Below are positions 31,334-40,287 of a stretch of DNA of 64,000 bases, piece by piece (the first letter of the stretch is position 1; each line of letters starts with the position of its first letter). Made by a program: the position numbers and the translations under genes. The notes below the pieces were generated by a model, which saw only the letters and a program-made list of their open reading frames with translations, searched no databases and was not told where the DNA came from. The DNA comes from CALJFL01 sp036961205 (lineage in GTDB: Bacteria; Pseudomonadota; Gammaproteobacteria; Pseudomonadales; Halieaceae). The stretch lies in NCBI GenBank assembly GCA_036961205.1, contig JBALVI010000001.1:868001-932000 (forward strand). The letters are read 5' to 3'.

Positions 31334-32443
31334 ATGGCTAAGCTAGGAAGTGAATCCCTGAATGACCTGTCTGCAGGTGCTGTGTTTCTGGCAACCGGAG
31401 GCGGTGGCGACCCATATGTTCATCAGTTGATTGCCCAGCAAGCGTTGAACACATATGGCCCGGTGGAACTGCTGGATCCGGACGATCTCCATGATGACGC
31501 TTTTGTTGTTGCGATTGGTGGTGTCGGTGCCCCCACAGTAAGTCTTGAACTACTACCCTCTATGCATGAAGCCGTGAATACGGTTAAAGCGTTTGAAGAT
31601 CACGTGGGTCGCAAGGTTGACGCAGTGGTCTCTTTTGAAATCGGTGGCGGTAACTCGCTGATCCCGATTGTGGCTGCGGCTTGCATGGGTATCCCCGTGA
31701 TCGACGGGGACGGTATGGGCAGGGCCTTGCCCGAGGCCCAAATGATGACCTATCCAATTTCTGGTGTATTGCCCTGCCCGGCGATTGCCTGCGACTACAA
31801 AGGTGACGTTACCGAATTCCAGACCGAAGATATTATGGAATATGAGAAACAGGTCAGGCAGTGCGCACTGTCCAATGGTGGCATGGTTACGTGTGCAGAA
31901 CATCCAATGAGCGGTCGCCAGCTTAAGGACTCTATTGTTCCCCGCACCATTACTTTTTCTATCGAGTTGGGCCGTATTCTGCGTGAATACCGGGGCAACG
32001 CTCACCGAATATTTGAGCCCCTGTCAGCGTTGTTTGCTGATTCAATCTACGGTGACATCCATCATCTGTATACCGGAAAAGTCGTCGATAGCTCCACCAA
32101 AATCGTCGGTGGTTTTGATATTGGCGAGGCCACCATCGCCAGTTTTGACGGCGCTGGTTCGCCACTGAAGATCGATATCAAAAATGAATATCTGGTAGCA
32201 CGGATAGACGGTAAGACCGTGGCCTCGGTACCCGATCTAATCACTATTCTCGATTACGAAACTTCAACGCCAATAAACGCAGAACGACTACGATTCGGCC
32301 AGCGAGTAACTGTTTATGGCGTTGGCTGCCCGGCGTTCTATCGCACAGCGAAGGCTTTGGATTTCGTCGCGCCGCGTTGTTTTGGCTTCGACTTCGATTA
32401 TCAACCTATAGAGTCCCTGGTTTCACCGGCGAGCCCTGCGTGA
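31334..32443 (+). CDS. DUF917 family protein
   Basis: A protein of 369 residues of the DUF917 family, which often accompanies HyuA-like proteins. The glycine-rich start LSAGAVFLATGGGGDPY and the segments VVAIGGVGAPTVS, FEIGGGNSLIPI and PVIDGDGMGRALPE are typical. The HyuA gene ends 3 bp before its ATG, with an AGGAGAG ribosome-binding site overlapping that end. The two proteins probably form a complex, DUF917 taking the place of HyuB; this is inference from constant gene pairing. No signal peptide, no membrane segment. It is the last gene of the permease-HyuA-DUF917 operon. Confidence 0.85.
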   Translation: MAKLGSESLNDLSAGAVFLATGGGGDPYVHQLIAQQALNTYGPVELLDPDDLHDDAFVVAIGGVGAPTVSLELLPSMHEAVNTVKAFEDHVGRKVDAVVSFEIGGGNSLIPIVAAACMGIPVIDGDGMGRALPEAQMMTYPISGVLPCPAIACDYKGDVTEFQTEDIMEYEKQVRQCALSNGGMVTCAEHPMSGRQLKDSIVPRTITFSIELGRILREYRGNAHRIFEPLSALFADSIYGDIHHLYTGKVVDSSTKIVGGFDIGEATIASFDGAGSPLKIDIKNEYLVARIDGKTVASVPDLITILDYETSTPINAERLRFGQRVTVYGVGCPAFYRTAKALDFVAPRCFGFDFDYQPIESLVSPASPA

Positions 32444-32512
32444 ACCATTGGCAACTAGGTAGACGGCAGCTCTGATCCCGGGTTTGGCCGCTCTGCCTGT
32501 GCTGATGAGTGC

Positions 32513-32992
32513 CTATAAGTTCGCCAGTGAAATCGCCGTCTCCGATTTCACTTCTTCAATCACCACATAGGTGTGGGTCTGTGCCACCAAAGGAATAGCT
32601 GCCAGTTTTTCACCGAGGAAGTGCTGGTAGTCCATCATATCGGCGCAGCGGATTTTCAATAAATAATCAAAGCCCCCAGCCACCATGTGACAGCTTTCCA
32701 CCTCCTGTAGGCGCCGCATTTCTTTGTTGAACTCGCGCAGATTGCTGGAGCTGGTGTTGGTCAATAGCACCTGAATGAAGGCTACGGTATTGGCATTGAG
32801 TTTGGCGGGGTCAGCCAGCGCTACATAGCCGGTGATGTAGCCGTCCCTCTCTAACTTCCGAACACGCTCCAGACAAGGTGTGGGGCTGAGGTTCACAGAT
32901 CTTGCCAGGTCGACGTTAGATAGACGCCCGTCTTGTTGCAGGAGCTCCAGTATTTTGCGGTCGGTTCGGTCCAGAGCTTTGTCTTTTGGCAT
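32513..32992 (-). CDS. Lrp/AsnC family regulator, probable proline-utilisation regulator
   Basis: A protein of 159 residues from the ATG at 32992 (the frame is open to a TTG at 33013). The helix-turn-helix LDRTDRKILELLQQDGRLSNVDLARSVNLSPTPCLERVRKLERDGYITGY is a textbook Lrp domain, and HMVAGGFDYLLKIRC starts the ligand-sensing RAM core. It is divergent from putA with about 120 bp between them. In bacteria whose PutA lacks the ribbon-helix-helix domain, an Lrp-type PutR commonly activates putA in response to proline; this arrangement fits exactly. An Lrp-type operator is visible in the intergenic region. Confidence 0.9.
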   Translation of the reverse strand: MPKDKALDRTDRKILELLQQDGRLSNVDLARSVNLSPTPCLERVRKLERDGYITGYVALADPAKLNANTVAFIQVLLTNTSSSNLREFNKEMRRLQEVESCHMVAGGFDYLLKIRCADMMDYQHFLGEKLAAIPLVAQTHTYVVIEEVKSETAISLANL

Positions 32993-33021
32993 GGCAGGTA
33001 TAAATACTATCAATCGAGTAA

Positions 33022-33042
33022 AAACAGAGTATTACACTGTTT
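33022..33042. promoter_or_regulatory. Lrp-type operator between the Lrp regulator and putA
   Basis: The 15-mer CAGAGTATTACACTG at 33025-33039 agrees with the E. coli Lrp consensus YAGHAWATTWTDCTR at 13 of 15 positions. Flanking bases extend the dyad to AAACAG...CTGTTT (33022-33042). It lies about 33 bp before the regulator ATG and about 75 bp before the putA start, in an AT-rich gap. It is well placed for autoregulation and putA activation. Confidence 0.65.
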
Positions 33043-33114
33043 ATAGGTGATTTATAGAGCCTAATATGGCGAAAAATTCATAAAATACCGATATAAATAT
33101 TTGGAGCTGTGATT

Positions 33115-36100
33115 GTGACCTCAATACTGACCGAACTGCGTAGCGACATACGCCGAACCACCCACGCGGACGAAAAGGCCGTTATGGACCAGCTGATGGC
33201 GGCGAGCCAAATTGATGCCCAGCAGCACCAGCGTATTCATCAGCAGGCGGTGAGCCTTGTTGAACGTTGTCGTGAAATGAGTCACAAGGCGGGAACCCTT
33301 GATGCATTTCTACAGGAGTTTGGTCTGTCCAATGATGAGGGCATCGCTCTAATGTGCCTGGCAGAAGCGTTGCTCCGAGTGCCCAACGAGGAAACGGCCA
33401 ATCGCTTGATTGCCGAGAAGATTCAGTCCGGCGACTGGGGCGCTCATAAGGGCAAGTCGGCCTCACGCTTTGTGAATGCATCAGTCTGGGGCTTGATGCT
33501 GACCGGCGGCGTAGTGCGCCTGGATACAGAAATCACCAGTGAAACGGCGTCCTGGATGCGGCGCCTGGTTAGTACCCTTGGTGAGCCGGTGGTGCGGCAG
33601 GCCGTGTTGCAGGCCATGCGAATTATGGGCGGTCAGTATGTATTGGGGCGCAGCATTGAAGAAGGCTTGAAGAAGGGCGCTGCGGACAATCAGCCGGGGA
33701 CCCGATTTTCTTTCGATATGTTGGGGGAGGGCGCGCGCACCGAGGCCGACGCTAGTCGCTACTTTGACGCCTATGCTCAGGCCATTGAAACCATCGCGTC
33801 TTTTAATTGCGATTCCACTGTGATTGCGGCCAACGGGATTTCGGTGAAGTTGTCGGCCCTGCACTCGCGCTACGAGTTTAAGAAGAAGCGACGGGTCACT
33901 GCGGAACTGTTACCGCGAGTCCGGCATCTGGCACTGATGGCGAAGGGCGGTGGTCTGGGGTTCAGCATCGATGCTGAAGAGTGTGATCGGCTCGATCTGT
34001 CCCTGGACTTGTTTGAAGCGCTGGCGCGCGACCCCGAGCTGGCCGGCTGGGACGGGCTTGGTTTTGTTTTACAGGCTTATCAAAAGCGAGCTCATCAGGT
34101 GGCGGACTGGTTGATTAACCTGGGCCGGGAAACCAATCATTGTTTTATGGTTCGTCTGGTAAAGGGTGCGTACTGGGACGGTGAGATTAAACACGCTCAG
34201 GAGCAGGGCTTGGCTGACTACCCGGTTTTTACCCGTAAGTGCCATACCGATGTGTCCTACCAGCTGTGCGCCGAACGTTTGTTATCCGCTCAGGATGCCA
34301 TCTATCCGCAGTTTGCGACGCACAACGCGCATACGGTTGCGCTTGTTCGTGAAGTGGCGGGCGACGACGATCAATATGAGTTCCAGCGCCTGCACGGCAT
34401 GGGCCACCTGCTTTACGATGAGTTGCACAATACCAGCGCCGATACGCCGGTGCGGGTTTACGCGCCCATCGGCAACCACCGGGACCTGCTGCCTTATCTG
34501 GTGCGACGGTTGTTGGAGAACGGCGCCAATAGTTCTTTCGTGAACCGTTTTCTCGATGCGCGGGTTTCACCTAAGGAGTTATTACAGGATCCAGTATCGG
34601 AAGCTCGATCACTGCCAGCGGGCAGGCATCCGCAGATTCCTGTCCCGCGCGATCTGTATCTAGCAGAGGTGGCACCCTGGCTTAATGCCAGAGGAATCGA
34701 CCTGGCAGACCCGGTATCGGTTGCTGGCTTGTTGCAGAACATGAAACCGGTTGCAGGGGAAATCTTGCTGGCGACACCGATAGTGGGCGGAGTAATGCTG
34801 GGTGGGCAAAAACAACAAGTGGTCAACCCGGCAGATCACGGCCAAGTGGTGGGTCAGGTGATTGTGGCGGGCAGCGATGCTATCGAAGAGGCTTTGCAAC
34901 GGGCGCAAGCTGCCCAACACGACTGGGATATTGTGGGCGCTGATGCACGTGCGGCCTGTCTGGACCGCCTTGCTGAATTGATGGAAAAGCACTGCGACGA
35001 ACTGATGGGTCTTATTGTGAGAGAAGCGGGCCGGACTATTGAAGACGCCCTATCTGAGGTACGCGAAGCGATAGATTTTTGTCGCTACTACGCCCAGCAG
35101 GGACGCCTGCGTTTTGCTGCGCCGCAAATTCTGCCTGGCCCTACTGGAGAAATTAATGAGTTGTCCTTACATGGTCGCGGTACTTTCCTGTGCATCAGCC
35201 CGTGGAACTTTCCGCTGGCGATCTTCACGGGACAAGTTGTAGCGGCGCTGGTAGCGGGTAATGCAGTGATAGCAAAACCGGCGGAGCAAACGCCGCTGAT
35301 TGCCGCGCGGGCGGTACAGCTAATGTTACAGGCGGGTATTCCCGGAGACGTTGTTCACCTGCTGCCTGGGCCGGGTGCTGAGGTGGGTGGCGTTCTGGTT
35401 GATGATCAGCGCATTTCGGGGGTGGTGTTTACCGGCAGTACCGCTACGGCTAAAAGGATTAACCGACAGCTTGCGGACCGTGAGGGGGCTATCGTGCCTT
35501 TGATCGCCGAAACTGGCGGCCTTAACGTAATGTTGGTTGATGCCACCGCTCTGCCGGAGCAGGTGGTAGATGATGTGATTACTTCAGCCTTCCAAAGTGC
35601 AGGACAGCGCTGTTCGGCATTGCGAGTAATGTATCTGCAAGAGGACATTGCCGATAACGTCATATCAATGCTCGCTGGAGCGATGCAAGAGCTGGAATTG
35701 GGCGACCCCGCTGCGCTGGCCACCGACGTCGGCCCGGTTATTGGTTTGGCGGCGCGTCAGATGCTAGAGCGCCATCAACAGCGAATGAATGCCGAAGCCA
35801 AATTGTTGGCCAAATGTGAATTGGATAGCCGTCACGCCAAGGGCTACTTCGTGGCACCATGCGTCTATGAGATAGAGCAACTGTCACAGCTGGCAGAAGA
35901 AGTGTTTGGCCCTATCTTGCATATCATCCGCTACAAAGTTGCTGATATACCACAGGTTCTGGCGGATATAAACGCCTCAGGTTATGGCCTGACTCTGGGC
36001 GTGCACAGTCGCATCGATGGTTTCGCCAAAGACGTGTTCCGCCAGACTCGGGTAGGCAACACGTACATCAATCGCAACATGGTGGGCGCAGTCGTTGGGG

Positions 36101-36255
36101 TAAATCCCTTTGGCGGACAGGGCTTGTCCGGAACAGGGCCAAAAGCCGGTGGGCCACATTACCTACTGCGCTTTGCGACTGAAAAGACTGTCACCGATAA
36201 CGTTGTTGCGAAAGGGGGCAATACGCAGTTATTCAATTTGGCGGAGACGAGCTAA
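33115..36255 (+). CDS. putA: Bifunctional proline dehydrogenase / P5C dehydrogenase, short PutA
   Basis: A protein of 1046 residues from the GTG at 33115, which has GGAG 8 nt upstream; the GTG at 33109 is too close to that site. The proline dehydrogenase barrel (about 150-480) shows RLVKGAYWDGEIKHAQ and ATHNAHTV. The aldehyde dehydrogenase half (about 540-1030) shows ISPWNFPLAIF, FTGST, ETGG and the catalytic Cys in SAGQRCSALRV. Together they oxidise proline to glutamate with FAD and NAD. The ribbon-helix-helix DNA-binding domain of E. coli PutA (1320 residues) is absent, so regulation must come from elsewhere, most likely the divergent Lrp protein. Confidence 0.95.
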   Translation: MTSILTELRSDIRRTTHADEKAVMDQLMAASQIDAQQHQRIHQQAVSLVERCREMSHKAGTLDAFLQEFGLSNDEGIALMCLAEALLRVPNEETANRLIAEKIQSGDWGAHKGKSASRFVNASVWGLMLTGGVVRLDTEITSETASWMRRLVSTLGEPVVRQAVLQAMRIMGGQYVLGRSIEEGLKKGAADNQPGTRFSFDMLGEGARTEADASRYFDAYAQAIETIASFNCDSTVIAANGISVKLSALHSRYEFKKKRRVTAELLPRVRHLALMAKGGGLGFSIDAEECDRLDLSLDLFEALARDPELAGWDGLGFVLQAYQKRAHQVADWLINLGRETNHCFMVRLVKGAYWDGEIKHAQEQGLADYPVFTRKCHTDVSYQLCAERLLSAQDAIYPQFATHNAHTVALVREVAGDDDQYEFQRLHGMGHLLYDELHNTSADTPVRVYAPIGNHRDLLPYLVRRLLENGANSSFVNRFLDARVSPKELLQDPVSEARSLPAGRHPQIPVPRDLYLAEVAPWLNARGIDLADPVSVAGLLQNMKPVAGEILLATPIVGGVMLGGQKQQVVNPADHGQVVGQVIVAGSDAIEEALQRAQAAQHDWDIVGADARAACLDRLAELMEKHCDELMGLIVREAGRTIEDALSEVREAIDFCRYYAQQGRLRFAAPQILPGPTGEINELSLHGRGTFLCISPWNFPLAIFTGQVVAALVAGNAVIAKPAEQTPLIAARAVQLMLQAGIPGDVVHLLPGPGAEVGGVLVDDQRISGVVFTGSTATAKRINRQLADREGAIVPLIAETGGLNVMLVDATALPEQVVDDVITSAFQSAGQRCSALRVMYLQEDIADNVISMLAGAMQELELGDPAALATDVGPVIGLAARQMLERHQQRMNAEAKLLAKCELDSRHAKGYFVAPCVYEIEQLSQLAEEVFGPILHIIRYKVADIPQVLADINASGYGLTLGVHSRIDGFAKDVFRQTRVGNTYINRNMVGAVVGVNPFGGQGLSGTGPKAGGPHYLLRFATEKTVTDNVVAKGGNTQLFNLAETS

Positions 36256-36268
36256 CGGAGATGAATTT

Positions 36269-36297
36269 CGCCGGCCGATCAGTTTTGTGACCCGGCG
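36269..36297. terminator. Possible hairpin between convergent putA and PhyH genes
   Basis: CGCCGG (36269-36274) pairs with CCGGCG (36292-36297) around a 17-nt loop that contains AGTTTTGTGA. It lies in the 43-bp convergent gap between putA and the phytanoyl-CoA dioxygenase-like gene. There is no downstream T-run, so intrinsic termination is uncertain. Confidence 0.25.
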
Positions 36298-36298
36298 C

Positions 36299-37171
36299 TC
36301 AGCGTTCCAACAGTGTACTGAACACTGCTGGATAGTCCCGCCAGTAATACTGCAATTCTTTTGATTGCCAGTCTTTGTATACCGATTCCCAATTGTGACC
36401 CTCAATGTGACTGCCGTAATGGGGTTCCAGATTGCTGATAAACGTGGGCGCGCCGTAATCACAAAAACGTGTGTCAACGCTGAACCTAACAGTGTCTTCA
36501 CTGCGATTTGGTTCTGCCTTATGTACGCAGCAGCTGTGAAAAATAATGACGTCACCCTGCTCAACGTCTGATACGTGCCAGGTTTGTTCGTCGGCAAAAA
36601 TTTCACACTGCACACCACCGACACCGTCCGCGGTAAACACATTTCGCACGCCGCGTTTGTGCGAGTAGGGCAGTAACTTCAATCTACCCAGATTCTCGTT
36701 GATATCCTGTAAAGCAATCCACATGCCGGCCATGGTATCGCCGGCTTGATGGGAATGAGCGTCCTGGTGCGGCGGTGTTTCATAGCCGATCTTTTTTGGC
36801 GTGGAAATGCGGGCCATTTTCATTGGATAAACGAAAGGCTTTGCGCCGCTCAAGGTCTCCATTAGTTGCAGGATATCGGGCTGGTGGAAGAATTGATGAA
36901 AGTTTTCCAGCGACTGGATCTTTGGATAAATTTCGTTCCAGGTAGGGTCGCTTTCGAAAAAAGGATCGCCCTGCAGAATGGGCCGTTGGTCTTCCTCGTG
37001 GCGTTGTATATAGGGCGCGCAGTGCCCAAGAATATCTTCGAGCAACGCTTCGCACTCTTGCCGCCCAACAAAGTGTTTGAAATGTAGGTAGCCATATTGT
37101 TGAAAACGCGCCCGGAGTGTATCGGGGCTCTCGTCCTTGTCCGAGATTACCAGATCCTCATTAGTGGTCAT
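36299..37171 (-). CDS. Phytanoyl-CoA dioxygenase family (PhyH) protein
   Basis: A protein of 290 residues. The double-stranded beta-helix iron site is visible as H-x-D in PPHQDAHSHQ (about residue 140) and the distal His in FHSCCVHKAEPNRSEDTVRFSVDTRF (about 215-240), whose Arg would bind 2-oxoglutarate. AAGGA precedes the ATG. It probably hydroxylates a lipid-like or small-molecule substrate in the cytosol; the family is too broad for a closer call. It is divergent from a lipoprotein esterase gene, and a perfect 16-bp palindrome sits between them. Confidence 0.83.
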   Translation of the reverse strand: MTTNEDLVISDKDESPDTLRARFQQYGYLHFKHFVGRQECEALLEDILGHCAPYIQRHEEDQRPILQGDPFFESDPTWNEIYPKIQSLENFHQFFHQPDILQLMETLSGAKPFVYPMKMARISTPKKIGYETPPHQDAHSHQAGDTMAGMWIALQDINENLGRLKLLPYSHKRGVRNVFTADGVGGVQCEIFADEQTWHVSDVEQGDVIIFHSCCVHKAEPNRSEDTVRFSVDTRFCDYGAPTFISNLEPHYGSHIEGHNWESVYKDWQSKELQYYWRDYPAVFSTLLER

Positions 37172-37215
37172 GTTGGTCCTTGTTGATCATAAAGTGCCGT
37201 CGTAAGGCTGCATAT

Positions 37216-37231
37216 TTGTACCATGGTACAA
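37216..37231. promoter_or_regulatory. Perfect 16-bp palindrome, candidate operator
   Basis: TTGTACCATGGTACAA reads the same on both strands over all 16 bases. It lies 45 bp upstream of the PhyH gene start (37171) and 58 bp upstream of the esterase start (37289), in the 117-bp divergent gap. Length and symmetry fit a TetR- or similar dimeric repressor site. No regulator gene is adjacent. Confidence 0.6.
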
Positions 37232-37288
37232 GGCGCCGCTTATGTATCGCATGCTAACATCGCTCCAAATTTTGAATAGGATAAATTT

Positions 37289-38359
37289 GTGCGTATAACG
37301 GTATTAATTTTGTTGGTTGGCTTGCTTACGCTCTCGGGTTGCGGGGGCAGCAGCGGGGGTGGCAGTGCTGCGCCTGAGGTTGTTGATCCCGGTCCACAGT
37401 TGGACCTGAGCTTTTCTGCGGCTCCTATTGATCTTCCCGATACGCCGGCGCAATTTGTGGCCGATCTTGCCTACGGCGAAGGAGATCGCAATGTCCTGGA
37501 TGTGTTCCTGCCGGACAGCGATACCCCAACGCCGCTGGTGATATTTTTCCATGGTGGCGGCTTCACTGGTGGCGATAAGAGTTTCGCCTACGATGTCTAC
37601 GCCGCTGATATCAGAGAGTTCCTCGGTGCTGGTATTGCCTATGCCACGGTGAACTATCACTTATTGAGCGCGGAACCGCCCCTGGATCCGGACGGGGTCA
37701 TTCGGCCTCTGCGAGATGGCGCAAGAGCGTTACAGTTTGCCCGGTATTACGCCAACAGCTTGAACATTGATCCTGAGCAAGTTGTCACTTACGGTGTTTC
37801 TGCCGGCGCCAGCATGAGCTTGTGGCTGGCAACCCACGACGACTCCGCTGACCCCAACAATGAAGATCCTGTACTGCAGCAATCGACGAGGGTCAATGCC
37901 ATTGCGGCGCTGTTTACGCAGTCTACGCTCAACATAGTGCGCTGGCAGGAAGTGCTGGCTCCCATTCTTGACCCGCTGGCACCTGTACTGGGAGGCTCGA
38001 CGGAAATTACGGTCGTAGCGGCGGCATTGGGGGCAACTGACTTCCTGTATACGATTCTGGGAGTTACCAGTGATGAGGAAATCTTCGGGGAGGAAAATAT
38101 TGCCTACCGGGCCAACATCGACTTTCTGGAGCTTATGGACTCCGGGGACGCCCCTATTTACGCATTCAACGCCAATGAGCCTTTTCGCGATAGCTTTGTA
38201 AATTTGTTTCTACACCATACGCTCCACACACTCGCCCTACAGCAAAGGGCTGAGGCTGTTGGTCTGGAGAATGTGATCTACGCGATTGACCCGGTCTATG
38301 GGATAGAAGACCCCTCCGGAGAGGGGCGCATATCATTTTTGATGAGGCACCTGCTCTGA
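37289..38359 (+). CDS. Lipoprotein alpha/beta hydrolase (esterase)
   Basis: A protein of 356 residues from a GTG start. The signal peptide ends in a lipobox, LTLSGCG, so Cys18 would be lipidated. A Gly/Ser-rich linker follows. The hydrolase core shows the oxyanion motif HGGGFTGG (88-95) and the nucleophile Ser171 in GVSAGAS, as in the hormone-sensitive-lipase/carboxylesterase group. The catalytic acid and His are not certain; HHTLH near residue 310 is a candidate region. It would act at the outer or inner membrane on an ester substrate. Its 3' end meets the convergent DUF3604 gene with a 2-bp gap. Confidence 0.83.
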   Translation: MRITVLILLVGLLTLSGCGGSSGGGSAAPEVVDPGPQLDLSFSAAPIDLPDTPAQFVADLAYGEGDRNVLDVFLPDSDTPTPLVIFFHGGGFTGGDKSFAYDVYAADIREFLGAGIAYATVNYHLLSAEPPLDPDGVIRPLRDGARALQFARYYANSLNIDPEQVVTYGVSAGASMSLWLATHDDSADPNNEDPVLQQSTRVNAIAALFTQSTLNIVRWQEVLAPILDPLAPVLGGSTEITVVAAALGATDFLYTILGVTSDEEIFGEENIAYRANIDFLELMDSGDAPIYAFNANEPFRDSFVNLFLHHTLHTLALQQRAEAVGLENVIYAIDPVYGIEDPSGEGRISFLMRHLL

Positions 38360-38361
38360 GA

Positions 38362-40251
38362 TCAGGGCTGCGGTGAGTACCAGATGGGAGAAGTATAAGC
38401 CCGCTCCTGAATAGTGGCCGGGCCTTCCTCCGGGATGTCGGACTGTAAAGCCAGCGCATCGTAGAGAGAATTCCGCGGTGTTGGTATTTGCAGTACACGC
38501 ACGTAGTAAAACGCCTTTTGACCGGGGTCAAAATTCGGATCAGTCCACAGCACCGACAATTGCTCAGTACCAATCGAATTCTCGTAGTGTGCCGTTTCCA
38601 GGTCTACAGTGTTGCCGACTGCGGCGATGTTGCCGTTACCGTCCAGTTGCCTATCACCTGACCAGCTGGCGTTATAGACCCGCTCGTGTTGCTCGCCTGC
38701 CGCGTCCAGCCAGCCCTTGATAACCTGGACTCTATCGAGATTGGCACCTTTAGCATCTTTGAACGCACGGATCAGCATCTGCGGAGTTGGGGCATCATCA
38801 TAGGCCGGTAAGATCAGGTTGCCGCCCATAGGTACTCCCTGCTGATATCCCAGGTTGGCGAAATCCGGATTGTTTAGGGTGTCTTCATCAAATGCCCAGC
38901 CGCCAAACACCTGAACCTGTAAGCGAGTACCCGTAGTGGCGTAGACTTCCTTGCGTTTAAAGGCGGCGAAAATTTCTTCGCGAGTATTGTCCTTGGCCCA
39001 CACTGCAGCGAGCCCCGAGGCTGACATACTCCAGCCAGTGACGTCGCCGCCGCTAATTTTATCCTCGCTGCGTTTGGTTTCCGGGGTGGAGTCACGGGCG
39101 AATTTACCCCAGAAATTATTCTCTTCAGCGGAAGACAGGCCCGAGTGGGAGTCGGTGGAGCCTATCATGCCGAACTGGTAGGGGTTAACCCCGATTTTCT
39201 GTTCAAGTTCCAGTCCAAGGCGCAGCGCAGAGCGAGCATAGTCCCCTGGCTGAGGTGAATAGGGTTGGGCGGTTTGCTGGATGTAGTGGCTGTAGGTTTC
39301 GAAGTCCGCGAATTCATCATCCGGAGATACGCTGGGGTGTGTTTCAGAGTCGCCCTTGATTTGCGTAACCTCCGACACTGGCTCCCACTGCATGCGCCGC
39401 TTGGCGTATTCTGCAGTAATCGGCTCGCCCTTGAGAGTGGTGTCGGCGTACATATGCCCCTTGGAGATATTAGAGTTGTGGGGCATGGCGATGAAGCGGG
39501 TGCCTGTGGCATCGCGGGTCTCTTCAAGCCATTGCCAGAGATCCTCGGGATACTGGCTTTGGTCGGAGCCGTAGGGTGCAAACTGGCGGGCTTTATCGCC
39601 GCCGTCCGGGGTGAATACAATACGGTGCAGGTTGGCGCCTGAGGGTATCGAGCTCCACTCCCAGCCGATGAAGGCGGTAAATTCGCCGGGATTATTGTGC
39701 CGCTCAGCGGACTCCACGATCTCGTGCCAGGCGTTTTTCTCGGTGGTTTGCGTATCGCCAAAGGGGTTCGCCGGGAAAGCATTTGCCGGGTCTGCCACTG
39801 GGTCGCCGCCAGGGTTGAGCGGCTGAACCGGTAGAAATGTATTGAACAGATCTGAGCCGCTACCGCCTTCCATCGCGCGATTGAGCATGAAAAGTGAAAT
39901 CCAACGTTTCAGGTTGCCCCACAGACCAAGGTCTTCATTTGCGGCGGTACCCTGGTTCATCGCTCGAATAACGCCCATCAGCTCGGCATGGTCCGAAACC
40001 ACCAGAAAGTCCAGCGGTGTACCTATCTGCACTTTTGCGCGATGCAGTGGGTGAATTACAGGCAGGCCCTTGGCCCAGTTGTAGGCCACATCCGGATCGG
40101 CAGTTTGGTTCTTGTTGAGATAGGCATCGAAGGAATACGAGGTGTGCAAATGCGTATCGCCGAACAGCAACTGAGAGGACTCTTGCGCGGCTACTGTATG
40201 CGACAACCCGGTCAACAGGAGGCCGGAAATTATTATTTTACAATTCGTCAT
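38362..40251 (-). CDS. Exported DUF3604 protein (PHP-like metal site)
   Basis: A protein of 629 residues with a signal peptide ending in TVAAQ. The DUF3604 family is marked by LLFGDTHLHTSYSFDA right after the signal, and later by VVSDHAELMG, EWSSIPSGANLHRI and MPHNSNISKG. The HxH and D/H motifs resemble the PHP phosphoesterase metal site, so a hydrolase is likely. The function of DUF3604 has not been established to my knowledge. It is predicted periplasmic. The GST gene upstream on the same strand is 36 bp away, and the two may be co-transcribed. Confidence 0.83.
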   Translation of the reverse strand: MTNCKIIISGLLLTGLSHTVAAQESSQLLFGDTHLHTSYSFDAYLNKNQTADPDVAYNWAKGLPVIHPLHRAKVQIGTPLDFLVVSDHAELMGVIRAMNQGTAANEDLGLWGNLKRWISLFMLNRAMEGGSGSDLFNTFLPVQPLNPGGDPVADPANAFPANPFGDTQTTEKNAWHEIVESAERHNNPGEFTAFIGWEWSSIPSGANLHRIVFTPDGGDKARQFAPYGSDQSQYPEDLWQWLEETRDATGTRFIAMPHNSNISKGHMYADTTLKGEPITAEYAKRRMQWEPVSEVTQIKGDSETHPSVSPDDEFADFETYSHYIQQTAQPYSPQPGDYARSALRLGLELEQKIGVNPYQFGMIGSTDSHSGLSSAEENNFWGKFARDSTPETKRSEDKISGGDVTGWSMSASGLAAVWAKDNTREEIFAAFKRKEVYATTGTRLQVQVFGGWAFDEDTLNNPDFANLGYQQGVPMGGNLILPAYDDAPTPQMLIRAFKDAKGANLDRVQVIKGWLDAAGEQHERVYNASWSGDRQLDGNGNIAAVGNTVDLETAHYENSIGTEQLSVLWTDPNFDPGQKAFYYVRVLQIPTPRNSLYDALALQSDIPEEGPATIQERAYTSPIWYSPQP

Positions 40252-40287
40252 TCGGTTGTCCCATATTTGGTAGTTGTTAAGTGGCCA

